Shown piece by piece: positions 47,072-58,879 of a DNA stretch of 64,000 nt (position 1 is its first letter; every line of letters begins with the position of its first letter). The stretch spans positions 496,001 through 560,000 of the forward strand of contig VDMD01000013.1 in assembly GCA_007026445.1 (NCBI GenBank). Direction: 5' to 3'. The position numbers and the translations under genes were made by a program. Below the pieces are notes generated by a model, which had not been told where the DNA came from, did not search any database, and saw only the letters and a program-made list of their open reading frames with translations. Source of the stretch: Schizophyllum amplum (Eukaryota > Basidiomycota > Agaricomycetes > Agaricales > Schizophyllaceae).

Positions 47072-48646
47072 TCAAGGAAGAAAGGTCGACCCGTCAAATA
47101 GGACATTCAGCCAGGCGGCCAGGCGATACCCTTGCTTCGCGATCTGGAGCTGAATCTTCGAAGCCGCGTTGTTAGTAGCCACAGTTTCAGATTCTCAGTC
47201 GAAACACTCACGTCGTTCACAGCAGCATCATAGTAGTCTCCAGCGCAGAAATCCTGGCTCCTCGACGCGTAGTTGAGGACGTCAGACTGCCGGGAAGCGG
47301 CGAGTCAATGTCCATCTAAACAGCAAAGTCGTCCGTACCACTCACACAGACCAGCGCATTCGACTCCCCTGCCCAAACGAGGGGACATTGCAGCGGTGTG
47401 ATTGCGGGCGATTCCTCGAGGAAATACGCGATATCGTCCGCGACTGTGCGAGCAGAGATACCATCGGATTGCACGGGTTCGGTGGTAGAAGAGCAGGAGA
47501 TCCAGTTGGTGGTGTCTAGTTCATAGACTCCATCCTTTGAAAGCAGTATCCGACTTTTGATGAATTCATCCACCTCCAAAGTTACTCACCTGGATTCTGC
47601 TGACGAGTTCGTCAACCCAAGCGGTCAGCGAGTTCGAGTACTCGTTCTTGAGGAGCTGTACGATGATGCCGGAATCTACGGAAGACGTTCAAGGTACCCT
47701 TTTAATGTGACCACGAACGGCGACGCCTACCCCAGACCTACAACCACGTCAGTTTAGAACGCCCTTGATCATTTCCAGCGGAAGGAACTTACCGCATGCA
47801 AATTGGACGCTTTACCAGCGCACATGGCAGTGATATTGTTGCCGCCCCTCTCATAGGCTTCAACGTGCAGGGGTTGACCAATGTCTCCGATGAACTACAG
47901 TAAGCCTCAGCGATTTGGACTTTGCGCGAATGAGTCGAATTGGGATGCACGTGGTCGAGGAACTTCAGAGCTTCCTGGCGCTGAGAGTCGTCCAACGTTG
48001 TGTCTACGATGCGCGCTGCCGGAGAGACCTCATAAGAAATAGAAGGTCAGATGATGAAATGCAAGACCTACAGGTGTAGTTAGCAATGGCCGACAGGATG
48101 CAGTGGCCGCCCCCACAGTCGCGTACTTCATCAACATTGCAAGACGTGGGCGGCGCATCTAAGCAACGCACTGTCAATCGTACTGGCGGCCTATCTAGCG
48201 TAGCACACGCACCTATAGCGTCCACGTAATGAAGCTCAGAAGACCTATTTAGTTCATGAACGAGCTCAGACGGTTTCATACGACGCCTTGACGAGGCCTA
48301 CCACTTGTAGGCACTCTTCGACTTGATCACGTCCGCCCACTACATGACGATGAGCGTTACGAACGACTGCCAGAGGGAGAGGACCAGGAGAGGACATCAA
48401 CACTCACGGTCGCCGCTGGTCCCAGAGAATACGAGTACATCGACCCAAGGGAAGATTCGACGAAGCTGCGAGCACTGGGTGCTAGGAACTGCACAAGATA
48501 CACATGACGTATGAGTAGATCAGCTTGAGATGAGCGACATACCTGCATGGCGATGTAGCCCACTGCTTCATGCCCTTCAGCGCCCCACGCGAAGACACTG
48601 GGAACCACAAGAGGCAAGATCAAGGATGCAATGGCGGCGACCTTCA
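47072..48646 (-). CDS. Secreted S1/P1-type nuclease, copy 2
   Basis: Starts MKVAAIASLILPLVVPSVFA at 48646, then WGAEGHEAVGYIAMQ. Further exons: FLAPSARSFVESSLGSMYSY, WADVIKSKSAYKW, SELHYVDA, DAPPTSCNVDEVRDCGGGHC, ILSAIANYT, LDDSQRQEALKFLDH and FIGDIGQPLHVEAYERGGNN. The later part is KASNLHAVWDSGIIVQLLKN, SPAITPLQCPLVWAGESNAL and AKQGYRLAAWLNVLFDG, with the stop at 47072. All zinc-ligand motifs of S1/P1 nucleases are retained. It shares gene order of motifs and intron-rich layout with copy 1, including the identical C-terminal AWLNVLFDG, and is probably an older duplicate (roughly half the residues differ). A TATA box stands 65 bp upstream. Confidence 0.88.
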
Positions 48647-48708
48647 TCTTCGTCGTGTGGTCGCGAAAGCAAGGCTTGGTAACAGACAGACCGGATGAAG
48701 GCGTCGCC

Positions 48709-48715
48709 TTATATA
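48709..48715 (-). promoter_or_regulatory. TATA box of S1/P1 nuclease copy 2
   Basis: TATATAA on the minus strand, 63 bp before the ATG at 48646. The rest of 48647-49352 has no recognisable gene. Confidence 0.55.
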
Positions 48716-49352
48716 CCGCCGTATTAAGTAGGCGTTGGGGGCGCATCACACGACCCGAGAAGGCGCGGGCCAGAGACAGGCGGGGTCTCTGGCAGGCACT
48801 GCATGTGCATTACAGCGGTCGTAGGGAGGCGATTTGCAGGTGAAGCGGGGGTGTAAGTAAGGCCCTGACAAGACTGCTCACTGAACGCATGGAATGGTCT
48901 CGAAAACCTCAGGTTGGGGGTTCGACGTTCGACAGCGGCAGCAACTGTCACATAAAGGCTTCATTCAGGTCCAGAAAAAGAAAGCGTGGTTTGAGAAGGA
49001 TCCGCAGAGACTCGGTCGCAATCAGGTCGCAATCTGAACCCATTTCACGTTAGCGGCGCAAGAGCGCGATGAAGGAAGAAAGCAACTGACGTTGTGACAT
49101 GTCACGTCTCTGGATACTTACCTGCGGCGTGGGAAGACATTCCTGCATTTGCACGGCTACCATCTGAACGCTGTCACTGTCAAGTGTTGGTCAAGTTCGA
49201 CCTCCCAAATCCCAGTCCAGGTCCACGTCGGGAATCACATCCATAGATTGGAAGACGACAGTCCTGATATCTGAGCTCTTATGTATATCTATCGATGAAT
49301 GAGTCGCAGAGAACCGCGCATCGTCCTGACTGGGACCGGTCCCATCTACTTA

Positions 49353-49928
49353 CTATACCCCCAGGTCCGTGATTTCGCGCCACTGTGGGAGTGCGTTAGC
49401 ATGTATCAGAATAGAGGGAACAATTCTACTCACCTCCGTGATCTTCAGCGCGCCGTCGATCTCCCGAATGACTGCGAAAGCACCATCCGTGCCGCTGACT
49501 TCCATGCCGCTCACGTCACCGCCCTCCACGCCCGTCACGATACCGTATCCACCGGTAAGCCCTCCCGTCGGGGAGACGGCGACGAGGATCGTGAACGAGT
49601 GGTCGAAAGTCGAGTACTTGGACTGGAGGTTCGCCTAGACCGCCGTGAAGTACTGCTTGAAGCTAGCAACATCGTAGCTTCCGTCATTAAATGTCGCGGT
49701 GAGATTTGACGCGAAGGCTGTGTCGAACGCAGCCATCGTTACCGGGCGCGGGGAAGAACCCGTTGACGGAGTCCTCGAGGAAAGTGGCAAGGGTAGAGTT
49801 GGACGTCGGGATGTCGGGGAGCGCAAGCGCCGATGAGACGAAGAGGAGGGTGGACAGGACTGATGCACAACCTGGTTTAGCGAGTACCGACAGGACCGAG
49901 AGAAGCATTACGCACCGGCGCACTTCAT
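49353..49928 (-). pseudogene. Broken gene for a small secreted protein
   Basis: An ATG at 49928 opens MKCAG, spliced over a GTGCGT intron to a signal-peptide segment (ASVLSTLLFVSSALALPDIP) and LEDSVNGFFPAP. The homologous-looking continuation MAAFDTAFASNLTATFNDGS is in another frame without a plausible intron. That frame then meets an in-frame TAG after FKQYFTAV (near 49637) before the readable text SKYSTFDHSFTILVAVSPTG continues. A last exon gives WREITDLGV. So one frameshift and one stop break it. The layout resembles small secreted NTF2-like proteins, but that assignment is weak. Promoter motifs (CTATAAAG about 80 bp upstream) remain. Confidence 0.6.
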
Positions 49929-50695
49929 CTTGAGGACACGGAGTTTGGGATAGTAGGGAATGGGTGCGGAGAGAGGTTTGCGCACGCTGGCGCTCACGAC
50001 CTCCCCTTTATAGGACGTGCGTCGGCTCGTCGCGATGACCCGCGCAACCCACCTTCAGCACGGCGCGACACTCTCGCCGTGGTGGCCACTGCGGGCACCC
50101 TCGTGCCAGACCGACGGCAGGACCACCAATTGGGTGGCCGATCACTCGAGTCGTGAAACGCCTCCTCCGGGTTGTCGTACTTAAGTCAGTACATTTTGGT
50201 CGCCCGGCTCGCGCGTACCTTATACAAGCTCTCACACCGGAATGACGGACATGCTCTCTTGTAATTCGCATAGATATAGCTGCAAGAGCATCCATCGGAG
50301 GTGTGCCAGGCCTGAAGGACGCGGACAAGAAGATTGACTGTTGAATCTGTCAGTACATAGCACGATCTCTCACGCCTGATCCTCGTCGTATACTTATCAC
50401 CGAAGATCATGTTCTATGCATCTTGTCCGGGTCTCTGACCGGGACCGGTGGCTGTTGCACGAACTTGACACGAACACAGGAGTTGAGAGTGACAGTTCGG
50501 AGCACTGCTTGCTCTCCAATAGTGGTTTTGTGTCGCTCGCATATTGTCCACGAGCTTCACTTGTTGAACGAGAGGGGGGTTTGTGTCAGCGCATATATGT
50601 ATTCTACTCACCGGCAGACGTTCACAGAGCGAGTGATGACCGTAAAGTGTCTAATACGAGAGCAGATATCATTGTGCGCCTAGCCTGTTAGTAGA
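49929..50695. other. Intergenic stretch
   Basis: Upstream of the pseudogene and downstream of the PARP stop codon. Apart from the relic TATA motif at 50005-50014, nothing is recognised. Confidence 0.35.
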
Positions 50696-53600
50696 TTACT
50701 TCGTATCGACCATGAGGAGGTACCGAGCACGAATTTGCGCTGTGTCGTACACGATATACTGAAGAAAACATGTCAGCACTTGCCGTCGACGAGGACGACA
50801 CCGCACGCACCTCATTGTACTGCAGATACGCCTTTGGGTCTGCATTAATATCGCATGGACCATCAGGCATATGACAGCCTTTCAACGCATCGCTGTCCAG
50901 CGCGTCACCGGCGTCCTTCCATTTCACGGGCTGCGTTCGGCCTATGCCTTTCGTGGCTCTATTAGAGAGGTTCAGGTCAGCAAGACCATAAATACAAAGA
51001 CAAGAATACTTACAGCGCCTTAGCCTTCTTGCACCCTTTGTCCGCGTCGTACTCCGCATCATACTTCTCGTAGAAGGGCTTCACTGCCACCTCGCAAAGC
51101 ATGAGGAGACCCGTGCGGTCACTCAGACTGTCAAGCGTTCAATACATATAAGCGCGATACATAAACTCGGTCGAGTCAACTTACTGCATATGACAGTATC
51201 CAGCAGACTTGGACATCATCTACCAATCCGGATTGACATTAGCAACTGTGGGCGGAGTCTCGCGTCGATACGCACATCCGCAAAGTAGACTCCTTTGCCG
51301 AACATATAACCTGTTACGGGCGCTGTAACGAGGGTAAAATCAGCTCTGAGGTTGCATACTCATGTAGTGTACTCACCCTCAGGAGGAGCAATGCGTAATC
51401 CTTGGCTCAAGATACCCGCAAAGTTTGTCGTGCGCGAGCCGTGCCACAGCAACATGCGCTCGCCGTCCTCGAGCCCGTCAAACCCGGCCTGCTCCCACGC
51501 CTTGCTCTCGCTTTCCCTGCGCATCTCGTGTCAGTAACCCGCCCACCGCAGTCATCTCGCCTGCCATCAACTTACCTTTCCACACGATATATGTGCCGCA
51601 CACCAACGTTCATGGCATGCGTATGGCCATGAGTGTGCTTCACATAGTCTGCGAGTGCCGCAAATTCGTTGCTCGAACGCGCGACTGGCTCCATTGCAGT
51701 CAGCCCGAGTGAGCGGAACTTCGCGTCCAAGGGGTTCACCGGCCGGCCGGCCTCGTCGCGCGGAGAGCTCGCGCTGATGAGTTTCGATGCGATCTCCATG
51801 TCACCGAGTGCATCGACCAGGTCAAGTTCCTGCATGAGCAATGCTCGTCAATTGCGAGCAAGACCAGTCATCAGGGGCGATACGCACGACTTTAAGCAAT
51901 CGCTCATCGCCAATCGGGACAGGACGACTACGACCAAATGCGTGGGGAATGATACTGCGTAATAACTGTCAAAAAATTGTCTGCAACGCACCGAGCAAAA
52001 AAGCACTTACGAATAGTAAACACCGCTCAAGTAGTCGATCGCGCCGCGCTGTCCGCCATGCTGCTTGACTATTTCGCTGTTGGGATCTTTGATGGCGTCC
52101 GCGAGCTGCTTGAGTGCGGTAAATCCCTGGAGGATAGTGTTCTTGGACAGCTTGCCAAGCGGCAGCTTGTTCGCATCGTAGTTCATGGACGACAAATGTG
52201 CCTCAATGAGTCTGAGTGGTAATTAGTGTATCGTATCGGGACAATAGACCCGGCAACTGACGCGGTGTTAAAGATAAGCCTGCAGAGGTCCTGCACCTCC
52301 GCGTCGAGAGAGCAGTCAGGAATGGGTGTTGCCTCCCGCTCGGCATTCTTCTTGCCCTTTCCACTTGATTCTTCAGACTTGTCGTCTCCAAAGTCGCGCT
52401 CTTGGGTATTACATGAGAACCCAAAGACCTGAAGCAGTAGTGAAGAAACTTACCCAACCAAAAGTACTTGCCTAACAAACCTTTTCGTCAGCAGCCGCTC
52501 TGACTATACGTCATGCACTTACCCTTCTTCGGGACCATGCCGACCCGTTGTTCCCAGTTCACTGCTGCCTTGGACTTGAATTGCTTCTTGAACTCATTGA
52601 CGGCGGAAGCGGGAGGCCAGGGTCCCTGATGTCGAGTATGAGAAAACGAGGTTTTGGGGCGTTGTACGAAAAGCGCGTACCTTCGTCTGGGTTTGGCCTC
52701 GTTCGCCAACGCGACCCCAGCGTGTGAACAAGACACAGGAGCTGTCATTTCCTATCGGGTGCAGGAGCTGTATAACATAGAACCTGAGGAGGTATAAGCT
52801 CGGCGTCGGGGCCAAGTGTTCCAAGATACTCGCTTGTTCTTGTTCGCGCCGATATCGGTCTGGTTGAGCATCGCGTCCCACACGCCCTCTGAGTTGGAGT
52901 AAACCTGGTGGGTTGCTGCGCCACAATTTGAGTATGCTGCCTACCACGGGTGAATGCCTGTGATACGTACCGACTTTTCCAGACTCAGGGTCCACAGGCG
53001 CCGCGCCACGTTTTATGACGGATACCTGCAAGGTATGGTCAAGAAAACGCGCCAATGATGTAGTACAAATAACTGAGAATACGCACCATTTTTGCGGGAG
53101 GCTCATCATCCTCGTCCATAGCATCGTCGTCAACGTCCGCGTCGGCTGCCTTTTTAGCCTTCTTGCTAACAGGCTTGGTCCCTTTGTCGCCTTCATCATC
53201 GGACGCGGTTGCAGCGCGGACCCGCTTTCCGGATGACTTCGGCTTCGCGGCTGCAGTGGACTTGGGCTTTGCCGCCGCCAACTTCGGTTTGGTAGCAGCA
53301 TTCGGCTTCGCCGCCGCTGCCGAACGCGACCGCGGCTTCGGTTTGGCTTCCTCCTGCTCGCCTTCCTCTGCCAGATCCTCCTCCTCATTCTCCTCCTCAA
53401 TATCATCCTCTACCTTCTTCGCCGCAGCCTTGGAAGCCGGCTTCTTCGTCACTACCCGAGGCTTTGACGCCGACAGTGGCTTTGAAACAGACCTCGACCG
53501 CGCCCGTGGCTTTGCCTTGGGCTTGGCTTCTTCCTGTTCGTCTTGCCCATTCTCATCAACATCTTCCCCAGCATCGTCTTCGACAGTTTTAGCCACCGTC

Positions 53601-53746
53601 TTCTTTGCTGCAGCCTTCTTCGGGGCAGCCTTGGGCTTCGTTTGAGGCGCCACGGGCGCCACAGCGACAGCAGCGGCTACATTGGCCTTGATACGAGAGC
53701 TGGAGCGAATTGGTGCATCCGGGTCGGCCTTCTTACGGGGTGGCAT
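50696..53746 (-). CDS. Poly(ADP-ribose) polymerase (WGR-PARP type)
   Basis: Starts [20 protein letters not shown] at 53746. About 220 residues of Lys/Ala/Pro-rich, histone-H1-like tail follow ([18 protein letters not shown]). A WGR domain is next ([51 protein letters not shown]). The PARP regulatory domain reads [20 protein letters not shown], and the catalytic fold has [40 protein letters not shown] and [20 protein letters not shown]. The NAD-binding H-Y-E triad is intact. The nuclear enzyme makes poly(ADP-ribose) at DNA breaks. There are no zinc fingers and no BRCT domain, so break binding must come from WGR and the basic tail. About a dozen introns; one (52833-52784) has a GC donor. The stop is at 50696. 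Confidence 0.92.
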
Positions 53747-54382
53747 GTCGAGGAGTGGCGGAACGCTGATGAGGGTCGTGAGCAAGGTGGTCAACCGCGA
53801 CGCGTTGACCCTATGTATTTGCCACGTGTCCATCGGCACCGAACGTCGATCGCGCATCGCCTTCCCCAAAGGGAATTCATTCGCGACGCGACGAGTCACA
53901 CGCAAGTCACATCACCGCGAGTCCTATGTAGTCAACAGCGCTCAGAGTCATTGCACCGACGCCCTTGCCTTGCCCTTGCCATGAGCGAGTCAAGTCAGAT
54001 AAAGAAGAGGCAATGATCGTTGGCACAACATATGCGAATGCAATTACGAGACGTTATAATGGATACAGTATTCAGTGGTACTTATATGGACGAGACAGTG
54101 GAGGATGTTGATGTGCAGGGCAAAGCAATGCAGCAGAGTATCGATACATTGCCCACGGAGAGCAGTGCAAGTGTAGCATGGGCGGCGTGCAACGGGAGTC
54201 TACCCCATGCAGCAAGCCCGCGCAGCGGACTGGGGATGCAGGAGGGACGAGATATGAGCGATGCAAGAGGGCGAGACGTGGTGTGCATAAATACAAGCAA
54301 ATGATCTGAGGACTTCATGAGGGATGCGGTCAAGAATAAAAGCAAGAAGGTCGTACCATAGAGCAGACAGTGATGCAGTGGT
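53747..54382. other. Intergenic stretch
   Basis: Between the tandem minus-strand phosphatase (3' end at 54383) and PARP gene. It holds the PARP promoter; no distinct motif is recognised. Confidence 0.35.
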
Positions 54383-57300
54383 CTACGGCGGAGGATGCGC
54401 CCCAGACGAGCGAGAAGGAGAAGACGGCACGCCCTGCGGGACCTGCGCGAGCCGTGTCCCCGTCGACGGCGGCCGATGCAACGGTCGCGGATGCGGATGC
54501 TCCAGCAGCATATCCTCCGCCGCCAAAGTCGGTGCCTTCCTCTTCAGACTCGGCCGCTTCGACAACCGCACCTCCCCCCGCTTGTCCTCCTTCCGCAGCT
54601 CCGTTGGGCTCGCGCCTCGCTTGCCTGTGCCGGTGCTGGCTGTGGCCGACGAGGACGTATCGCTGTGGTCCATCTGCCGCAACGTCGGGCGCGGCGTCTG
54701 CGTATTCGTACTCGGCGGCCGCTGCGTCGAGCTCATTGCGCTCGACGTCGGGCGGCGCAGCAGCTCCTCCGAGCTCCCGCGGTGGCCCAGGGCGCTCCCT
54801 GGCAGGCTGCGGATTGGGCGCTGCGACACCGCTGCGGCGCCTCGCCGCTTCGCTTCCTCCCGCTCCTCGTCCGCGATCATCAGCGCGCCCTCGATAACGG
54901 CGGCGTGCACGAATACGTATTGGCGCAGGCTCTGGCAGAGGCTCATGCGCTGCTCGCGCATATCCTGCACGACTTCACAGATGGGGTCGTCGAACGAGCT
55001 CAACAACGGCGGAGACGCATCCCCGTGCAGCTTCCGCGGCTCCTTGTAGTCAACATATGACGCCGGCTCGCGGCTCCGCTTGCCCTTGCCCCTGAGGCCG
55101 GGTGTTGTCCCCTCCGCCATGGTGACTTTCATTGACGGCAGCCCAGGTGCAGAGGACATCGCCTGGTCCATCGCGTCCGCACGGGGTGCATCCGAAGGAG
55201 AGATGTCGGGCGAAGTGTGAGCAGACGGATGCGAGTTGTCCGTAGATCCTGGCGGAGACATGATTGATCCAGACCCCGAATTTGAGCGCGAGTTCGACGG
55301 TCCCGTGGGTGCGTTGGAGGCATCCGTGAAGACCGAACCAGGCGACATGGCGCGTGATAGCCCAGACGGCCCCGCGCTGGCAGGCAGATGTGGCACAGCG
55401 AAGAAGCCTGCAGGGGACCCAAACGACGGAGTGCTCGCCGCCGCAAGCGGGCTCGAACCGAGCTGCATGTTGCTCTGCGGGCTGACCTTCGGTCTCAATG
55501 TTGACGGTACCGACGTCGTCCGCATCCTCTGCATATCCTCGCCCACCTCCCTCATCGCCACGTCCTTCGTGCTGCCGTTCGCGTTCGATCCGCTAGTCGC
55601 CGGCGAGCTCGTGCCCAGCAAGCTCTCGCTCCTCCTACGCGCGCTCGTCTTGAAACCAAAGGAGCTGTCATCCGACAACGACGAGCCTGTTGAAAGGCTA
55701 TTCGACGCAGACCCACGAGGAGATGGCGACGCGGAAAACGCACCGGATGCCGGCGCCTTGCGCACGTCGGCCCCGCCAGTCGCGCCAACGCCCGTCTGCG
55801 CTGTCACGTCCTCGACCCATTTGCGCGTCCCCTCGCGTCCCTTCTTGTTCTGGTACTCCTGACCGTCGACTTGCATGACGTCCGGCGATGGCTCTTTGCC
55901 GCCGTCCCATTCGTCGACGCCGTACTTCGCGCCCTCGCGCTGCTCGTAGGTGGCCACGGGCACGTGAACGAAGTGAGGGCCGGCACGAGTCGCACCAGCT
56001 TGCTCGCCGTTCTTCATGTCGACGTCCTGGTCCGCTTCCTTCTCTTTCCGGCTGCCCGACGACGAGGACTCTCCTACATGACACGCAATCGAATGCGAGT
56101 CTTGAATGGCGCCCTTTGTGTCCTCCGGATCGTGGTCGGCCATGGTCACGTCACCATCGCCATCGTTGGCAGGTGTAGTGGGTGTAGGCAGACTTGCACC
56201 AGGATTGGCGACAGCATATTCCCTACGCTTCCGCATCTCCCTGCGCATGCCGTCTAGCACGGCATCGACGGCTATGAAGCCTCCAGTACGGCCTACTCCT
56301 GCACTACAGTGAAGGAGAATAGGCGGGTTCATCGAGATGCCCTTCGTAAGTTTGCACAGACCTGTCCTTGAGTCGGTCGAGTCATCTGAGCCCGGGCTCT
56401 GGGCTTCGTTATCGGATGAAGCTGCTGCTGCGAAGCAAGGTGAATATCCCACCGATATATGGACACTGGTCGGCCAACTCACCATCCAATTGCCTCGCCT
56501 CAACCTTGGCTTGCGCCGCACACTGGTCCACCTCCTTGATCAGGTCGAGCACTCCGCGCGGATCGTCGGGCACGTTCATGTCCGGCCACTCCAGGTATTG
56601 TATCTGCACCACCTTGCGCGCACCCGCCCTCGGGAACTTCGTATGACGCAGCTCGAACACACGCTTGATCTGCCGCGGCCTCAGGCCATGCTGGGGCGGC
56701 GCCTGGAAGCCAAAGAAACCCTGGGCCTGATTCTGGTTCGCCTTCACAATCGAGTCGCTCTCTACGCCGGTGCCGCCGGAGCTTGACACAAGCTTCAGGC
56801 GCAGCGGACCATACGCGTTCTCCGTCCAGTACGAGCCGCACTTGATCATAGAGCCCTCGATCTCGCGGGTGAGCATGACGATGACGTGCACGTTCTGTTG
56901 CCAGACGAGCCTATGCGAGGAAGCCAGTAAGCAAAGTGCCGGACATTCGGCAGCAACCGCTACTCACGTCCAGAAGTCCACGAAGGTGTCGGGTAGCGGT
57001 CCCTGCGTGGCAATGTATCGCTTGTTCGTTCCTAACGGCTGCACGTGCGACGCATTGACATAGTCATCGGACTCAGGTTCTGGTGAGGGGAGGAAGGACT
57101 GGGCCGGTCGAGGCGTTTCCTGCGACAATGGACCTTGTGGTGGAGAACTGTCGTGTTCTGATACAGGTCCTGGAGAATGCATCGAGTGTACCTTGCTAGC
57201 CCGCTTTCTGCCTCGTAATCGCACGCGCGCATGTTCAAAGGGCCAGATATTCCGATACCTTAGAAAACGTCAGTCGAAGCTCAATCCTCACAAGAAGCCA

Positions 57301-58879
57301 CGCACCGGTTCTTGGACCCCTTCTCGACGCCCGCAATGATGCTATAAGGGAAGATCTCCTTCGGACTCGAGCCACCCTCGCTGCCTTCCAGTAGAGGTCT
57401 GTCACGCGGAGGTTGCGGCGTATTGCTCTCCCGCGTGTGATGTTCCATGATATTCATCAAGCGCCGTTGTTCGGCGACCTCGATGCGGTAGAACTGCATA
57501 GCCAGCGCCTCCATGCCTTCCTCGACCTCGGTCGGATCTGGCTCGTCGGCGTTGTCATCCTCGGACTCGGACGTACTTGAATAGTCGTGCGGGCCGCGAC
57601 GCGGCGTGGGATGTGGCACCGTCCGTGGCAACGCAGCGGCGCGCCGGGCGATCTCCTGCAGCCATGTAAACGGCAGGTCGTTGATACGACGCCTCACACG
57701 ACGGGGGAGGCGCAATGGTATCCGCTCCGTGATGCCATGCGATAACTCCGCATTCTGACGTATATTGTCGAAGAAAGGGTTCGCGGACGAGGAGGCATGA
57801 TCGCGGGTGATGGATGGCGTATTCAGCTCCGAAAGCGTCATGCCTTGAGGCGCGCGGGATGATCCAAGGAGGCCACCCTGGCGCTTCGGGCGGCTCTGGG
57901 TGGTGGAGGAGAGGGTGAAGGCGGCCATGGGCAGGCGCTTGGTGCGGAGTACGCGATCGTCGGAGCTGGTTTCCTCCTCCTCCTCTGGATCGCCCATGCC
58001 CTGCGGGGGCTTCTCGTCGACGACTAATCGGCGCTCCTTCCACACTGCCTGAAAGCCGCCCTGTAACCAAGCAAGCTCGCCGTGAAACGAGTCATTCTTG
58101 AATTTGCGAAGCAGGCCATAGATGTTGCTTGTCTCGGGGATGTGGGTGCTGTCTGCGTCATAGACGAGGATCCGACTTGCGCTCTTCCAGGCGGAGAAGC
58201 GTGCGCGGGCGCTGGAGGAGGGCAGCATCTCGCATAAGCGCTCGAGAGAGAAGAGTGGGCGCTTGAGGAGTGTGGATGGGACGGAGAGCGAGACGGCCTT
58301 CGGGAGGCGTGCATTTGCGTACGCGGCATGCGGTCGGATGTCAACCACTAGGGTTCGTGCGGACTCGTCGTACAGCCAGCCGTCCAGGTCTGCTGGGCGG
58401 ACTGTGGTGATGTCGAGCGGGCCAGCGGGCGCGATCTGGAGCTTGGACATCGGTGACGAGGGGAGGCGGATGTTGAGCCCGCCGATGGTGGATGAGGGCT
58501 GTGGCTGCTGCGGGAGCGCGGGCGGGAGCTTCGCGGTGATCATGTTGGCGGAGCCGAAGCGGTTGGCGATGGCTGCGGCAAAGTCGTCGGCGGCGTCTGG
58601 CTGGGAGGTGGGTGGTAATGCTGGTGCCGGTGCTGGGGCGGGGAGCTTAGCGGTGAGCATAGATGTGGATCCAAAGCGGTTTGCGATGGCGGCGGCAAAG
58701 TCGTGGGCGCCGTTGGGCTGCTGTACGTGGGGGCCGGAGACTTGTGTGTGGATGGTGGTGGTTGAGAAGAAGTCGTCGTCGTTGGCGTTGGCGTTGGCGT
58801 TGTTGTTGTTGTTGTTGTTGTTGTTGTTCGCCATCGTGGGCGCTGGAAAACGCACCATCGGGGGGCTCCTGACAAACAA
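54383..58879 (-). CDS. MAP-kinase-type tyrosine phosphatase with rhodanese domain and long insert
   Basis: Start MFVRSPPMVRFPAPT (58879; a second ATG before the Asn run is possible). An Asn-rich run and a duplicated DFAAAIANRFGS segment lead to a rhodanese-like domain (GWLYDESARTLVVDIRPHAA, ARILVYDAD; no active cysteine). A basic/acidic linker follows, then the PTP domain: EKGSKNRYRNIWPFEH, DDYVNASHV, YIATQGPLPDTFVDFW, WPDMNVPDDPRG (general acid D) and the P-loop HCSAGVGRTG at about 56283. About 400 Ser/Pro-rich residues then intervene before the Q-loop helix ICEVVQDMREQRMSLCQSLR (about 54970-54900). Then a disordered tail ends at 54383. The order matches yeast Ptp2/Ptp3 and pombe Pyp1, which dephosphorylate MAP kinases, but the insert is unusual. 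Confidence 0.85.
58782..58828 (-). repeat. (AAC)n / (GCCAAC)n microsatellite encoding an Asn run
   Basis: GTTGGC hexamers passing into a run of about ten GTT triplets (plus-strand view), in the coding start of the phosphatase. They encode alternating Asn-Ala and then poly-Asn, so the protein start is likely to vary in length between strains. Confidence 0.6.

Noticed and set aside
54324..55049. Plus-strand 241-codon frame antisense to the phosphatase tail
   Set aside because: Mirror of a high-GC coding exon; translation is Arg/Cys/Ser-rich with no known family.
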